Positions 14,752 through 24,255 of a DNA stretch of 64,000 nt are shown in pieces. Location of the stretch: NCBI GenBank assembly GCA_045110285.1, contig JBGCGA010000037.1, forward strand, positions 1-64,000, in the 5' to 3' direction. The DNA comes from Putridiphycobacter sp045110285 (lineage in GTDB: Bacteria > Bacteroidota > Bacteroidia > Flavobacteriales_D > Crocinitomicaceae). Positions within the stretch are counted from its first letter, which is position 1. Each line of letters begins with the position of its first letter. The notes under the pieces were generated by a model, which did no database searches, was not told where the DNA came from, and saw only the letters and a program-made list of their open reading frames with translations. The translations under genes were made by a program, and so were the position numbers.

Positions 14752-17066
14752 TAATTGATAATTAGTATTTTGGCAACATTGTCTGCTTTGCCCTCAGCTC
14801 TTGCTGACCATACAAGGTAAACGCCAGATTGAACACGTTCGCCAGTCAATCGATTGCCGTCCCATAAAATTGTTCCGCCGTTAGAAAGGGTTTGGTAGAT
14901 TAAGTTTCCAGAAATATCTGTAATTCTGACTTGGCTTTCATAACCCACACCTTCAATTGTAATAATGCCTTTATATTCTGGTCTTACTGGGTTTGGAAAT
15001 ACTTTCACGTCCGAAAATGAATTGTCGGCAGCTGCAATATCAGTTCTGTATGAAATAATACCCTCATCAGTTGCAAAAAAAACTTCACCGCTTTCATAAT
15101 CCATCTCAATATCTACTATTGTATTGGAGACAAGCGGACTGTTTTCGGAGTCGAATTGAAATATTTCTGTTTTGCCATTTGGACTCATGCAAAAAACTCC
15201 AGAAGAGTTTGTACCTATCCATTTTCTATTGCCGCCATCAACAGCAATAGACGTAATAGTAACTTTGTCAAAAATTGGAACAAAATCTTCCTTTTCACTA
15301 TCGTAGACAATAATTTGGCTTGCATCAGCATCTCCAAATCCACCATTAAATATGTTTCCTACGCTATAGAAAACTGCCAAACCATTTGACGTACCAATCC
15401 AAATTTCTCCATCTATATCCTCAGCTATCGATAAAACTTCAGTTGAAGGCAGAGCACCAGCCCCATTGGCATCTCTTATTGTAACATACCGATCATCTGA
15501 AGGATCTTCAATTGTGCCGTTATCATCATATACTACAATTCCTAATCCGTTAAAAGCAACCCATTTATATCCTCTAGAGTCTACAAGTAGTCTCACAGGA
15601 AACTTGTTGTTTGCTAGCGCGCCTAGGTTGTAAGAATACCATTCTTCGTCTTTTGTGAGCACTTTAAGGGGCTCTGTGCCGGCGTTCACTGACCACAAAT
15701 TTCCATCATCATCATACTGCAAGTCTGGTATTATCATACTCAATTCATTACCTAGCTGCCCTTCTAAAGGAGAGTTATATTGGTCATATTGTCCAATAAA
15801 TTCATTCTTTTCAATAATTTTCAGTCCGCCCTTTGAATAACTTGCAAATGCAACTTGGTCTGTTTTTTTTGGATTAACTGCAACACTAATGATGTCCCAA
15901 TTTAGTGTATCAACTAAATCTTCTGGATGAGTTTTATTATTTACATTAGTCCATTGCTCGTCTTCAAACAGGTAAATGCCTCTTCGAGCAAAAATATTTT
16001 TTAAATTTCCAGTAAGTCCTCCGCCTGCAACTGCCATTTTACCTTTTTTAATGTCAATTTTGTAACAGCCATCTAAATACGGACTATTGCCATAAATTTG
16101 TTTATTGTTGGAGAATGGATCTTTAGCTCTTACCATCCCATTGTTTCCATCAGCTATCCACAGCTCATTTTCAATATATGTTGCACCAGCGGGATTAGGA
16201 GGGGGACCGAAGCTGTAATCAAAAATATTTGATACTTCTTCAAGTTCAGAGTTGTAAACAAGTGTGTTTGAGTATCTGGTCAATACGAGATGGTTGTTTT
16301 TAACTGTAATTCTTTTTACGGTTGTACTACCTTCAAAAAAATTGATGACTTCATTGTTTTCTGTTACTCTGTAAAGTGTGTCGCTATTAAAGGCTGTAGT
16401 ATCGAATGCGAAAATGATTTCGTTATTAAAAATTTCAATATTTGAAATAATACCACTGTTAATGTGAGCTGGAAGTCCTGCCACGAGTGACCAGTTTTCT
16501 TGATTGTTTAAAAAAGTACCATTTTTAGGGGCATTGTAAATACCTCTATTAGTCGCCAAGTAAATTGAATCTTTAAAAATGATCATATCTAAAATTTCAG
16601 CTCCCGTAAACGGCAAATACGTATCAGTTATTTCTTTCTTTTCTGTATTAAAAACAATAAGCCCAGCACCTGTGCTCAAGTATGCAAAATCTTCCTCAAT
16701 GTAAATATTGTTAACTGATTTACTGCCCGAAAGCAATGCTCTCTTTAGCCACGGAACATTGGTAATAATATTATTTTCAATTATATCAATATTTCCATTT
16801 TCATATCCTACTATAATCACATTATCGGCAGCTTCTATGGCACTGATTTTTTTATCAGACAAACCGTCTGTTACTGTTAATGTAGTTACTTCTTTGGATG
16901 TCAAATCGAATTGAATAATGCCGTTTTCAGAAGCCATTGAAATCACATTATTAGCTTCAACAATATTGATGGCTTCGAACACGGAAAAATGGATACGCCA
17001 ACTTTGCATGGGTATTTGAGCAAACCCAGTTGAGGAAAAGATAATAAGTAAAGCTAGTAAACGCAT
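14751..17066 (-). CDS. porZ: PorZ-like type IX secretion protein with propeller and C-terminal sorting domain
   Basis: The 771-residue surface protein has a signal peptide (ends at STGFAQ), two stretches of beta-propeller repeats (residues about 20-330 and 380-670) and a type A type IX secretion domain at the end (about 690-771; VFPNPVRPEYKG, QVRITDISGN, SGVYLVW). The opening WRIHFSVFEAINIVEA and the repeat pattern GLSDKKISAIE match PorZ, which in Porphyromonas sits with PorU, PorV and PorQ in the attachment complex and helps deliver anionic LPS. The propeller repeats resemble those of two-component hybrid sensors, but no kinase follows. The neighbour recO overlaps it. The main doubt is whether it is PorZ itself or another propeller cargo. 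Confidence 0.85.
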   Translation of the reverse strand: MRLLALLIIFSSTGFAQIPMQSWRIHFSVFEAINIVEANNVISMASENGIIQFDLTSKEVTTLTVTDGLSDKKISAIEAADNVIIVGYENGNIDIIENNIITNVPWLKRALLSGSKSVNNIYIEEDFAYLSTGAGLIVFNTEKKEITDTYLPFTGAEILDMIIFKDSIYLATNRGIYNAPKNGTFLNNQENWSLVAGLPAHINSGIISNIEIFNNEIIFAFDTTAFNSDTLYRVTENNEVINFFEGSTTVKRITVKNNHLVLTRYSNTLVYNSELEEVSNIFDYSFGPPPNPAGATYIENELWIADGNNGMVRAKDPFSNNKQIYGNSPYLDGCYKIDIKKGKMAVAGGGLTGNLKNIFARRGIYLFEDEQWTNVNNKTHPEDLVDTLNWDIISVAVNPKKTDQVAFASYSKGGLKIIEKNEFIGQYDQYNSPLEGQLGNELSMIIPDLQYDDDGNLWSVNAGTEPLKVLTKDEEWYSYNLGALANNKFPVRLLVDSRGYKWVAFNGLGIVVYDDNGTIEDPSDDRYVTIRDANGAGALPSTEVLSIAEDIDGEIWIGTSNGLAVFYSVGNIFNGGFGDADASQIIVYDSEKEDFVPIFDKVTITSIAVDGGNRKWIGTNSSGVFCMSPNGKTEIFQFDSENSPLVSNTIVDIEMDYESGEVFFATDEGIISYRTDIAAADNSFSDVKVFPNPVRPEYKGIITIEGVGYESQVRITDISGNLIYQTLSNGGTILWDGNRLTGERVQSGVYLVWSARAEGKADNVAKILIIN

Positions 17067-17144
17067 ATTCTGAAATTGTAAAGTTAATAACTTATCAATT
17101 GCCGTTTTATTGTTTTTTTGTCAATTTTTTAAATGCAATATAAC

Positions 17145-18512
17145 CTATCCAAAGATTTCTCTCACCACTTCCTCTATTTTACCTACCTCAATGATTCGGA
17201 TGGCATGTTTACTATTTGATTTTTTTGTTTTTGACTTGGCAATAATAATTTTTTCAAATCCCAGTTTTTCAGCCTCCGAAATGCGTTGATCTAATCTGTT
17301 TACCGGCCTAATTTCACCGCTTAAGCCTACCTCTGCAGCTAAACATATTGTATTTGGAATGGCAATATCCGCATTGGAAGACATCACCGCGCAAACTACT
17401 GCTAAGTCAATTGCTGGGTCGTCTACCCTTAATCCACCTGCAATATTCAAAAAAACATCTTTGGCTCCTAATTTAAAACCGCATCTTTTTTCAAGTACGG
17501 CCAATAGCATATTTAATCTCCGTAAATCAAAACCTGTTGACGATCGCTGAGGTGTGCCGTAGGCGGCTGTGCTCACCAGCGCTTGCACTTCTATTAGTAT
17601 TGGCCTAACACCTTCAAGTGTGCTTGCAATTGAAATCCCACTTAAGTTTTCATTGTTTCCCGACAATAGAATTTCAGACGGGTTATCCACTTCTCTGAGT
17701 CCTTTTCCACTCATTTCATATATTCCCAGTTCGTTGGTTGATCCAAATCTATTTTTGACAGATCGCAATAGCCTGTAAAAGTGATTGCGATCTCCTTCAA
17801 AATGTAAAACTGTATCCACCATATGCTCCAGGACTTTTGGTCCTGCAAGGGCACCTTCTTTTGTGATGTGTCCAATTAAAAAAACAGGTGTTGCAGTTTC
17901 TTTAGCAAATTTTAATAGCTCTGCTGTACACTCTCGTATTTGACTTATACTTCCAGGAGACGATTCAATAGTCGGCGATTGTAGGGTTTGAATTGAGTCA
18001 ATAATTAATAGATCAGGTTGTAATTCCTGAATTTGTAAAAAAATATTTTGTGTAGACGTTTCAGTCAAAATAAAACAATTTTCATTCAACTTTCCCAATC
18101 TATTAGCTCTCATGCTAATTTGCTGTTCGCTTTCTTCTCCCGAAATGTAAAGTACCTTCATGTTGGGTTGAGAAACCGCTAGTTGTAAAAGCAATGTCGA
18201 CTTGCCTATACCAGGCTCTCCACCAAAAAGCACTAATGAACCTAAAACCAAGCCTCCACCCAAAACTCTATTTAATTCTTGATCATTTATTTGTACTCTG
18301 TTTTCTTCTGTGGCTGTAATCTCAGTTAAACGTTGAGGCTTCACTACACGCTTATCTTTTGATGAAGAAAATGGAATTTTGCCTGAATTAGATTTTTCCA
18401 CCACTTCCTCAACATAAGTATTCCATTCATTGCATGAACTGCATTTACCAACCCATTGCGGAGATTGCGATCCGCAATTTTGACAGAAAAAACTGGTTTT
18501 AACTTTAGCCAT
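17145..18512 (-). CDS. radA: DNA repair protein RadA (Sms)
   Basis: RadA is a RecA-like, DnaB-type helicase that drives branch migration in recombination. The 455-residue protein has the N-terminal zinc finger C10, C13, C24, C27 (FFCQNCGSQSPQW, GKCSSCNEW), a Walker A GGEPGIGKST (97-106), the RadA-specific KNRFG motif (VKNRFGSTNELG), and a C-terminal Lon-like domain (RVDDPAIDLAVVCA, AEVGLSGEIRPV). The start is ATG. It shares a 93-base intergenic region with the divergent xth gene. Confidence 0.97.
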   Translation of the reverse strand: MAKVKTSFFCQNCGSQSPQWVGKCSSCNEWNTYVEEVVEKSNSGKIPFSSSKDKRVVKPQRLTEITATEENRVQINDQELNRVLGGGLVLGSLVLFGGEPGIGKSTLLLQLAVSQPNMKVLYISGEESEQQISMRANRLGKLNENCFILTETSTQNIFLQIQELQPDLLIIDSIQTLQSPTIESSPGSISQIRECTAELLKFAKETATPVFLIGHITKEGALAGPKVLEHMVDTVLHFEGDRNHFYRLLRSVKNRFGSTNELGIYEMSGKGLREVDNPSEILLSGNNENLSGISIASTLEGVRPILIEVQALVSTAAYGTPQRSSTGFDLRRLNMLLAVLEKRCGFKLGAKDVFLNIAGGLRVDDPAIDLAVVCAVMSSNADIAIPNTICLAAEVGLSGEIRPVNRLDQRISEAEKLGFEKIIIAKSKTKKSNSKHAIRIIEVGKIEEVVREIFG

Positions 18513-18555
18513 TTTTAATTTTTGATCGAAGATACAATTTTGAATACGTAATTTA

Positions 18556-18587
18556 TTTACGTCCTGTTAAAATCTTAATTAACTTTG
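18556..18587 (+). promoter_or_regulatory. promoter of xth (TTTA-N20-TAACTTTG)
   Basis: TAACTTTG at 18580-18587 is a perfect -7 box. TTTA at 18556-18559, 20 bases upstream, differs by one base from the -33 TTTG. The TTG at 18585 that would extend the xth reading frame lies inside the -7 box, so translation must begin at the ATG at 18606. Confidence 0.75.
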
Positions 18588-18605
18588 AGCAGATACCAAA
18601 AAACT

Positions 18606-19379
18606 ATGGCAAAAATTATTTCTTATAATGTAAATGGCATTAGAGCTGCCTTAAAAAAAGATTGGATCAATTGGGTGAAATCTGTCGACCCTGATATCAT
18701 TTGTTTACAAGAAACAAAGGCCCATAAAGAGCAATTAGACTTATCAATTTTCACTGAAGCTGGATACCATTCTTATTGGTTTTCAGCAGAAAAAAAAGGC
18801 TATTCTAGTGTGGCGATTTTAAGTAAAACGGAACCAGATCATATTGAATATGGCTGTGGAATTGAAAAATATGATAGTGAAGGTAGAATATTGCGGGCCG
18901 ATTTTGGAGATTTTTCGGTGCTAAGTTGCTATTTTCCCAGCGGAAGTAGCGGAGAAGCTAGACAAGAATTTAAAATGGAATACTTAGCCGATTTCCAAAA
19001 TTATATTCAAGAATTGAAAAAAACAAGAACTAAATTGTTGGTATCTGGTGACGTTAATATTTGTCATGAAGCAATTGATATTCACAATCCGGTTTCAAAC
19101 AAAAAATCGAGTGGTTTTTTGCCTGAAGAACGAGAGTGGGTGGCCAATTTTTTAGCAGAAGGATTTGTGGATACTTTCCGCCACTTAAACAAAGAACCTC
19201 ACAACTATACCTGGTGGACTTATCGTTTTGGGGCGCGAAAAAAAAATCTAGGCTGGCGTATCGATTACCATTTTATAACGGAAAACTTATTAAAACAACT
19301 TAATAGCTCTGAAATTCTGTCAGATGCAGTTCATTCGGACCACTGCCCAATACTAGTGGATTTGTCGGTTCAATTATAA
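18606..19379 (+). CDS. xth: exodeoxyribonuclease III
   Basis: This Mg-dependent AP endonuclease and 3'-5' exonuclease of base-excision repair has 257 residues. Family residues are all visible: NVNGIRA at the start, E36 in CLQETKAH, GDVNICHEAIDIHNP (with the catalytic D and N), WTYRFGARKKNLGWRIDYHF and the terminal SDHCPILVDL. I chose the ATG (MAKIISYNVNG) over a TTG seven codons upstream, because that TTG is part of the promoter -7 box. It is divergent from radA, another DNA-repair gene. Confidence 0.96.
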   Translation: MAKIISYNVNGIRAALKKDWINWVKSVDPDIICLQETKAHKEQLDLSIFTEAGYHSYWFSAEKKGYSSVAILSKTEPDHIEYGCGIEKYDSEGRILRADFGDFSVLSCYFPSGSSGEARQEFKMEYLADFQNYIQELKKTRTKLLVSGDVNICHEAIDIHNPVSNKKSSGFLPEEREWVANFLAEGFVDTFRHLNKEPHNYTWWTYRFGARKKNLGWRIDYHFITENLLKQLNSSEILSDAVHSDHCPILVDLSVQL

Positions 19380-19458
19380 TTTGTTGAGAATTAATTGAGC
19401 ATTGAATCTGTTCAGTTTTCTATAATTAGTATTTTAGTGGCTTAATAAAACTATTCTT

Positions 19459-20121
19459 TTGATAAACGTATTACTAGGTGGAATTGGATTAGGATTAGTG
19501 CTAAGTTTGATGCTCGGCCCTGTATTCTTTGTGCTGCTTGAAACTAGTATAAAAAAAGGTGTTAAATCTGCTCTTTATCTCGACTTAGGTGTATTTATTA
19601 GTGATGTTCTATACATTATTATTGCATTTATTTTCGTTAATCAAGTGTCACAATTAATGGAAAGTGACTACAGTATTTACTTGAGTATTATTGGCGGTTG
19701 TTGTTTTCTATTGTTTGGGTTGTATACACTTCGTAAAAAATTTACACCAGTAAAAAAACAAATCAATAAATCAAAAGAATTGGCAACAAGTAGCCAGCTC
19801 TCCACTATTATGAAAGGTTTTTTTCTGAATGCAGTAAATCCAGGCGTACTGTTTTATTGGTTAACTATTATAGGAACCATCAGAAAGAAAACTATTTTAC
19901 CAGGATTTTCAGAAAATACGACTGTATTTATATATCTCATTATCATTTTAATTACTTTTTTTGGTATTGATATTTTTAAAATTCTTGGTGCTGAAAAGTT
20001 AAAGAATGTTTTAACACCTGGCTGGATGAATGCAATCAATAAATTTCTTGGAATTATTTTAATTTGTTTTGGTGTTTTATTTGTTCTTGATGGATTAAAT
20101 GATCTGTATCATATTGTGTAA
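19459..20121 (+). CDS. LysE family translocator
   Basis: This membrane protein of 220 residues has about six hydrophobic segments. The N-terminal LSLMLGPVFFVLLETSIKKG matches the LysE/RhtB family pattern (GPxxxxxxxxxxxxG), followed by ALYLDLGVFISDVLYI and NAVNPGVLFYWLTI. Family members export amino acids or similar small solutes; the substrate here is unknown. The start appears to be TTG, because it gives the usual distance to the first helix and no ATG or GTG fits. It lies 79 bases after xth and 41 before the MORN gene. Confidence 0.88.
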   Translation: MINVLLGGIGLGLVLSLMLGPVFFVLLETSIKKGVKSALYLDLGVFISDVLYIIIAFIFVNQVSQLMESDYSIYLSIIGGCCFLLFGLYTLRKKFTPVKKQINKSKELATSSQLSTIMKGFFLNAVNPGVLFYWLTIIGTIRKKTILPGFSENTTVFIYLIIILITFFGIDIFKILGAEKLKNVLTPGWMNAINKFLGIILICFGVLFVLDGLNDLYHIV

Positions 20122-20162
20122 CTAAAACTCTGATTGTAGTTATTAACTACGTTAATTTATAT

Positions 20163-21863
20163 ATGAAAACTTTATCTCTATTATTTCTTGCTTTAATAGC
20201 TTCTGCAAATATTGCAATGGCGCAAGTGAAACATAAATTGGTTACCAACTACTGGGACTTTGGCAAAACAAAAGTAATGTCTCGAGGATTTTATTACGTC
20301 GATAAATTCTCAGGCGAAACAACGCTGGAACATGGAAAGTGGAACTACTGGAATAGGAATGGGAAATTGACTGAAAGGCGTTTTTATGAAAAAGGTGAAT
20401 TGCATGGTGAAGTGAGCTTATTTTACACAAATGGCAACAAAAAAGAAGAAGGTTTTTTTGAAATGGGAGAACAAGATGGAACTTACAAAGCTTGGCACGA
20501 AAATGGAAAATTAAAAACAGAAGGCCAGTATGAATTTGGAGAGCCTACAGGAGTCTGGACTTCCTACTACGAAAATGGTTCACTTCATTCTCAAGAAAAA
20601 ATAGAGGATGGGATTACTTACATGCAAAATTTCTGGATTTACGATAAAACTCAAACATTAAAAAATGGTAACGGTGAAATGGTTTTATTCTATAAAAGTA
20701 ATGGGAATGTCAATGAATTGTATACTTATAAAGATGGACTAAAGGATGGCCCTTTCACAGAGTATTCTGTATATGGAGCTAAGCTAGTTGAAGGAGCTTA
20801 TTCAAAAAACCAAAAAAGTGGGGAATGGACGTTTAAATATTATGATGGAAAATTAGATACAAAAATGACCTATAAGTCAGGAATGTTGAATGGGCCGTAT
20901 GTTAAGTACTACGATAACGAAACTGTTAATATTGAAGGTAATTATGTTGATGGAGAAAAAGATGGCCATTGGATATGGTATACTAATATTGGGACCAAGG
21001 ATATGGAGGGTGATTTTTTGGATGGGTTACAAGATGGGAAGTGGGAATATTGGTACCCCGGTGAAAATCCAAAAAAGAAGTATGAAGGTCATTATAAATT
21101 AGGGAAACGCAATGGAGAATGGGAGTTTTGGTATCCTGAAGGGCAAAAGTGGAAAAAAGGATCATATTTAGACGATCAATTAGAAGGACTATGGAAAACC
21201 TGGTGGGAAAATGGCAATTTACTGAGTGAAGGATCATATTTGGATGGCAAAGAGCATGGAAATTGGAAGCAATACTTTGAAGAAGGTGTGATAAAGAATG
21301 ATGGAAATTTCAAAATGGGATTACTAGATGGCGCGTGGACTTCGTACTATAAAAAGAAAAATGTTCATCTTGAAGGTTATTACCAAGATAATATGAAAGT
21401 AGGAATATGGAAAAGATATTCCAAGAAAAGGATCTTAATTGAAGAGGGAGAATATAAAATTGTTACCATTGAAAAAAGTATGAAATATGGCCCATTCAAA
21501 AAACATAAAGTTTTAGAAAGCGCAAGAGATGGCCATTGGATTTGGTACTCTGAAAAAGATGGTGGAAAAACACATGAAGGCAATTATAGCAAAGGAAAAG
21601 AACAAGGTACATGGACATATTATTATCCGGGTGGAACAAAACCTATGCAAGAACTATCCTATAAAGATGGTAGATTAAACGGTACTACCATAAAGTACAG
21701 TTGGCGACCACATAAAGTGACTTCAAAAATTAGTTATAAAAATGGAGTGAAGGATGGTAAAATGATTGTATACGACAAGAGGGGAAGAGTGGCAATAGAA
21801 AAAATATTTAAAGAAGGTATTGAAGTAAGGGCGGACGGCAATCCAGTTAGGTTCTCTCCATAG
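20163..21863 (+). CDS. exported MORN-repeat protein, about 20 repeats
   Basis: The 566-residue protein has a signal peptide (residues 1-20, ending ANIAMAQ). The remainder is almost entirely MORN_2-type repeats of about 23-25 residues: units such as DGTYKAWHENGKLKTEGQY, SGEWTFKYYDGKLDTKM and EGLWKTWWENGNLLSEGSY. I count about 20 by eye, several irregular. Tandem sheets of this kind make long beta structures used in binding. Databases often label such proteins as antitoxin YwqK family, but the signal peptide and the lack of a toxin gene argue against that. I infer a periplasmic or surface binding role. The gene stands alone; a weak hairpin follows. Confidence 0.88.
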   Translation: MKTLSLLFLALIASANIAMAQVKHKLVTNYWDFGKTKVMSRGFYYVDKFSGETTLEHGKWNYWNRNGKLTERRFYEKGELHGEVSLFYTNGNKKEEGFFEMGEQDGTYKAWHENGKLKTEGQYEFGEPTGVWTSYYENGSLHSQEKIEDGITYMQNFWIYDKTQTLKNGNGEMVLFYKSNGNVNELYTYKDGLKDGPFTEYSVYGAKLVEGAYSKNQKSGEWTFKYYDGKLDTKMTYKSGMLNGPYVKYYDNETVNIEGNYVDGEKDGHWIWYTNIGTKDMEGDFLDGLQDGKWEYWYPGENPKKKYEGHYKLGKRNGEWEFWYPEGQKWKKGSYLDDQLEGLWKTWWENGNLLSEGSYLDGKEHGNWKQYFEEGVIKNDGNFKMGLLDGAWTSYYKKKNVHLEGYYQDNMKVGIWKRYSKKRILIEEGEYKIVTIEKSMKYGPFKKHKVLESARDGHWIWYSEKDGGKTHEGNYSKGKEQGTWTYYYPGGTKPMQELSYKDGRLNGTTIKYSWRPHKVTSKISYKNGVKDGKMIVYDKRGRVAIEKIFKEGIEVRADGNPVRFSP

Positions 21864-21868
21864 AAACG

Positions 21869-21887
21869 CGTATGTTATTCACATACG
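21869..21887. terminator. weak hairpin after the MORN gene
   Basis: CGTATGT (21869-21875) pairs with ACATACG (21881-21887) around a 5-base loop, six bases after the stop codon. No T-run follows, so termination is uncertain. Confidence 0.35.
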
Positions 21888-21972
21888 AGACATTTACTTG
21901 CAAATAATAGTGTTCAATTGTTTTTCTGTGAATCAAATCTCCCAAAGTGTTTAATTCCTTTATTTTTGTGGT

Positions 21973-24255
21973 ATGAACTTGAATTACTCAGTCGAGGAAA
22001 TTGCGACCTGTGTCAACGGCAGAATTGTTGGTGATCACAAGGGGGTAGTTCGTCAGGTTAGTTTTGATTCTAGGTCGCCTTTAATTAATGAATCAACTTT
22101 GTTTTTTGCGATAGAGGGGCAAAAGTCTCATGGACACCAATTTATTCCAGAGTTTATTAAAAAGGGAGGTAAAATTGCAATAGTAGAAAAGGAATTATCA
22201 GCTGTGTCCTGCACCCAAATAGTTGTTTCAAATAGTATTGAAGCGTTGCATCAACTAGCTATTAATCACCGAAAAAAGTTTAATATTCCTGTTATTGCTG
22301 TTGCGGGCAGTAACGGGAAAACAACTGTAAAAGAATGGTTGTATCATACGTTAAAGAATGAATTTTCAATTGTTCGAAGTCCCAAAAGCTATAATAGCCA
22401 AATTGGAGTACCTCTGTCGATCCTTGAAATTATGGGGCATCACGAGTTAGCGATAATTGAAGCAGGTATTTCACGCCGTGGTGAAATGAAAAAGTTAAAA
22501 GAAATAATAAAACCCACAATAGGTATATTTACAGGAGTTGGTTCGGCTCATAGCCAAGGTTTCAATTCTATAATAGAAAAAGAGCAAGAAAAAATGCTTC
22601 TATTTTCTGAAGTAAAAGCTTTGTTTTCATCAGATAATATTGATTATGTAAACCATAACGAAATTGTGTTCAATAATAAAGCGGCCTTGCTAAACGCTAG
22701 CTTGGTTAAAGCAACGGCCAAACACTTAAATTGTCCTGATTCAATAATTGCTAATGGATTAGCCACATTACCAAGTATTTCTATGCGAATGGAAAAAATG
22801 GAAGGAATGAATGGCTGTGTTTTAATAAACGATACATACACGTTTGATGAGAAAGGGTTGGAGATTGCACTTAAATCGATTGAAGCAAATCAAATTCAGA
22901 AGTCTAAAATATTGGTTCTTGCTCCCGAATTAGATTACCAACCAACTAAAGATTTCATCAGTATCATTGAATCAAGCCAAATTGACACCTTAGTATGGAT
23001 TTTTCCCACAAAACTAAAACTATCCAAATTAATAGAAGTCAAACATATTACGTGTGTTCAAGAGTTTATAAAAAATCCTATTTCATTCTCAAATGCAGTT
23101 ATTCTGTTCTCTGGTTCAAGAAGTATGGAATTAGAAAGGTGTATTCCTTTATATCAATTAAAAAAGCATGTTACCCAACTCGAAATACATTTAGATTCAG
23201 TCAGAAAAAATTTAAATTTCTACAGAAATCAACTGTCTCCAAGTACCCAAGTTTTAGCAATGGTTAAAGCGCAAAGTTACGGGAGTGGGAGCGTTGAAAT
23301 GGCTAAGTTTTTAGAGAAAGAAAAAGTGAATGCTTTGGGGGTAGCTTATGCTGATGAAGGAGTGGCTTTAATAAATGAAGGGATTGAGTTACCAATTTTG
23401 GTAATGAATCCTGAGCAATCGGCATTTGATGATATAATTGATTACAAGCTTGAACCTTCAATTTATTCAATTCGGATTTTAGATCAGTTTCTAAACCAGC
23501 TCATTTTAAGAGGAAAAACTAGAGTGCCAATCCATATAAAATTAGACACAGGAATGCATAGATTAGGTTTTATGCCTAATCAAATTTCTGAACTGATTGA
23601 AACTTTGAATGCGCAACCAGAAGTATATGTCAAAGGGGTTTTTTCGCACTTAGTATGTTCTGGAAGCAAAACTGGTCGTGAGTTCACTGCAGGCCAAATT
23701 AAGGAGTTTACGGAACTTTGTGATAAAATAGAAGCTGGTATTGGCTACGGCTTTTTAAAACATTTAGCAAATACTGAAGGTATTGTCAACTATCCTCAGT
23801 CTCATTTTAGTATGGTTCGATTAGGCATAGGGCTATTTGGTCTAGCGGGCAATTCAGATGCTCAGCAGGAGAATGCGTTGTCGTTTAAAACTCATATTTC
23901 GCAAATAAAAACTATTCGAAAAGGTCAAACAGTCGGCTATGGGTGTAGTTTTATCGCTCAAAAAGATATGGTTATTGGTGTTGTACCAGTTGGATATGCG
24001 GATGGATTGTCAAGGATACTTGGAAACGGAAATTGGAACATTAAAGTGAATGATGTTTTGGTGCCAGTTATTGGTTCAATCTGCATGGATATGTGTATGC
24101 TGGACCTTTCGAGTACTACCTGCTCAGAAGGAGACACTGCAGAAGTCTTTGGATGGGATAAGAGTATTCAGGAAATGGCTAATCAATTAAACACCATCCC
24201 ATACGAAATAATTAGTTCTATTTCCTCACGTGTTCAGCGAGTTTACATTGACTAA
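21973..24255 (+). CDS. bifunctional MurF ligase / alanine racemase fusion
   Basis: The 760-residue fusion has a MurF half (1-395) and an alanine racemase half (396-760), an arrangement found in Bacteroidota. It would make D-alanine and add D-Ala-D-Ala to the UDP-MurNAc-tripeptide. The ligase P-loop is AGSNGKTTVKE (111-121) and GSAHSQGF (190-197) is the Mur ligase central motif. The racemase has its PLP lysine K432 in MVKAQSYGSG and the opposite-face tyrosine region FKTHISQIK / GYGCSF, then SICMDMCMLDL. In the MurF half two motifs deviate: NDTYTFD (286-292) replaces the usual NDSYN.D, and FSGSRSMELE replaces KGSRS. The protein is also somewhat shorter than I expect (about 820). The racemase half looks intact; ligase activity is less certain. 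Confidence 0.92.
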   Translation: MNLNYSVEEIATCVNGRIVGDHKGVVRQVSFDSRSPLINESTLFFAIEGQKSHGHQFIPEFIKKGGKIAIVEKELSAVSCTQIVVSNSIEALHQLAINHRKKFNIPVIAVAGSNGKTTVKEWLYHTLKNEFSIVRSPKSYNSQIGVPLSILEIMGHHELAIIEAGISRRGEMKKLKEIIKPTIGIFTGVGSAHSQGFNSIIEKEQEKMLLFSEVKALFSSDNIDYVNHNEIVFNNKAALLNASLVKATAKHLNCPDSIIANGLATLPSISMRMEKMEGMNGCVLINDTYTFDEKGLEIALKSIEANQIQKSKILVLAPELDYQPTKDFISIIESSQIDTLVWIFPTKLKLSKLIEVKHITCVQEFIKNPISFSNAVILFSGSRSMELERCIPLYQLKKHVTQLEIHLDSVRKNLNFYRNQLSPSTQVLAMVKAQSYGSGSVEMAKFLEKEKVNALGVAYADEGVALINEGIELPILVMNPEQSAFDDIIDYKLEPSIYSIRILDQFLNQLILRGKTRVPIHIKLDTGMHRLGFMPNQISELIETLNAQPEVYVKGVFSHLVCSGSKTGREFTAGQIKEFTELCDKIEAGIGYGFLKHLANTEGIVNYPQSHFSMVRLGIGLFGLAGNSDAQQENALSFKTHISQIKTIRKGQTVGYGCSFIAQKDMVIGVVPVGYADGLSRILGNGNWNIKVNDVLVPVIGSICMDMCMLDLSSTTCSEGDTAEVFGWDKSIQEMANQLNTIPYEIISSISSRVQRVYID

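Noticed and set aside
20163..21863. Antitoxin YwqK-type function for the MORN protein
   Set aside because: The protein is exported and no toxin gene is adjacent.
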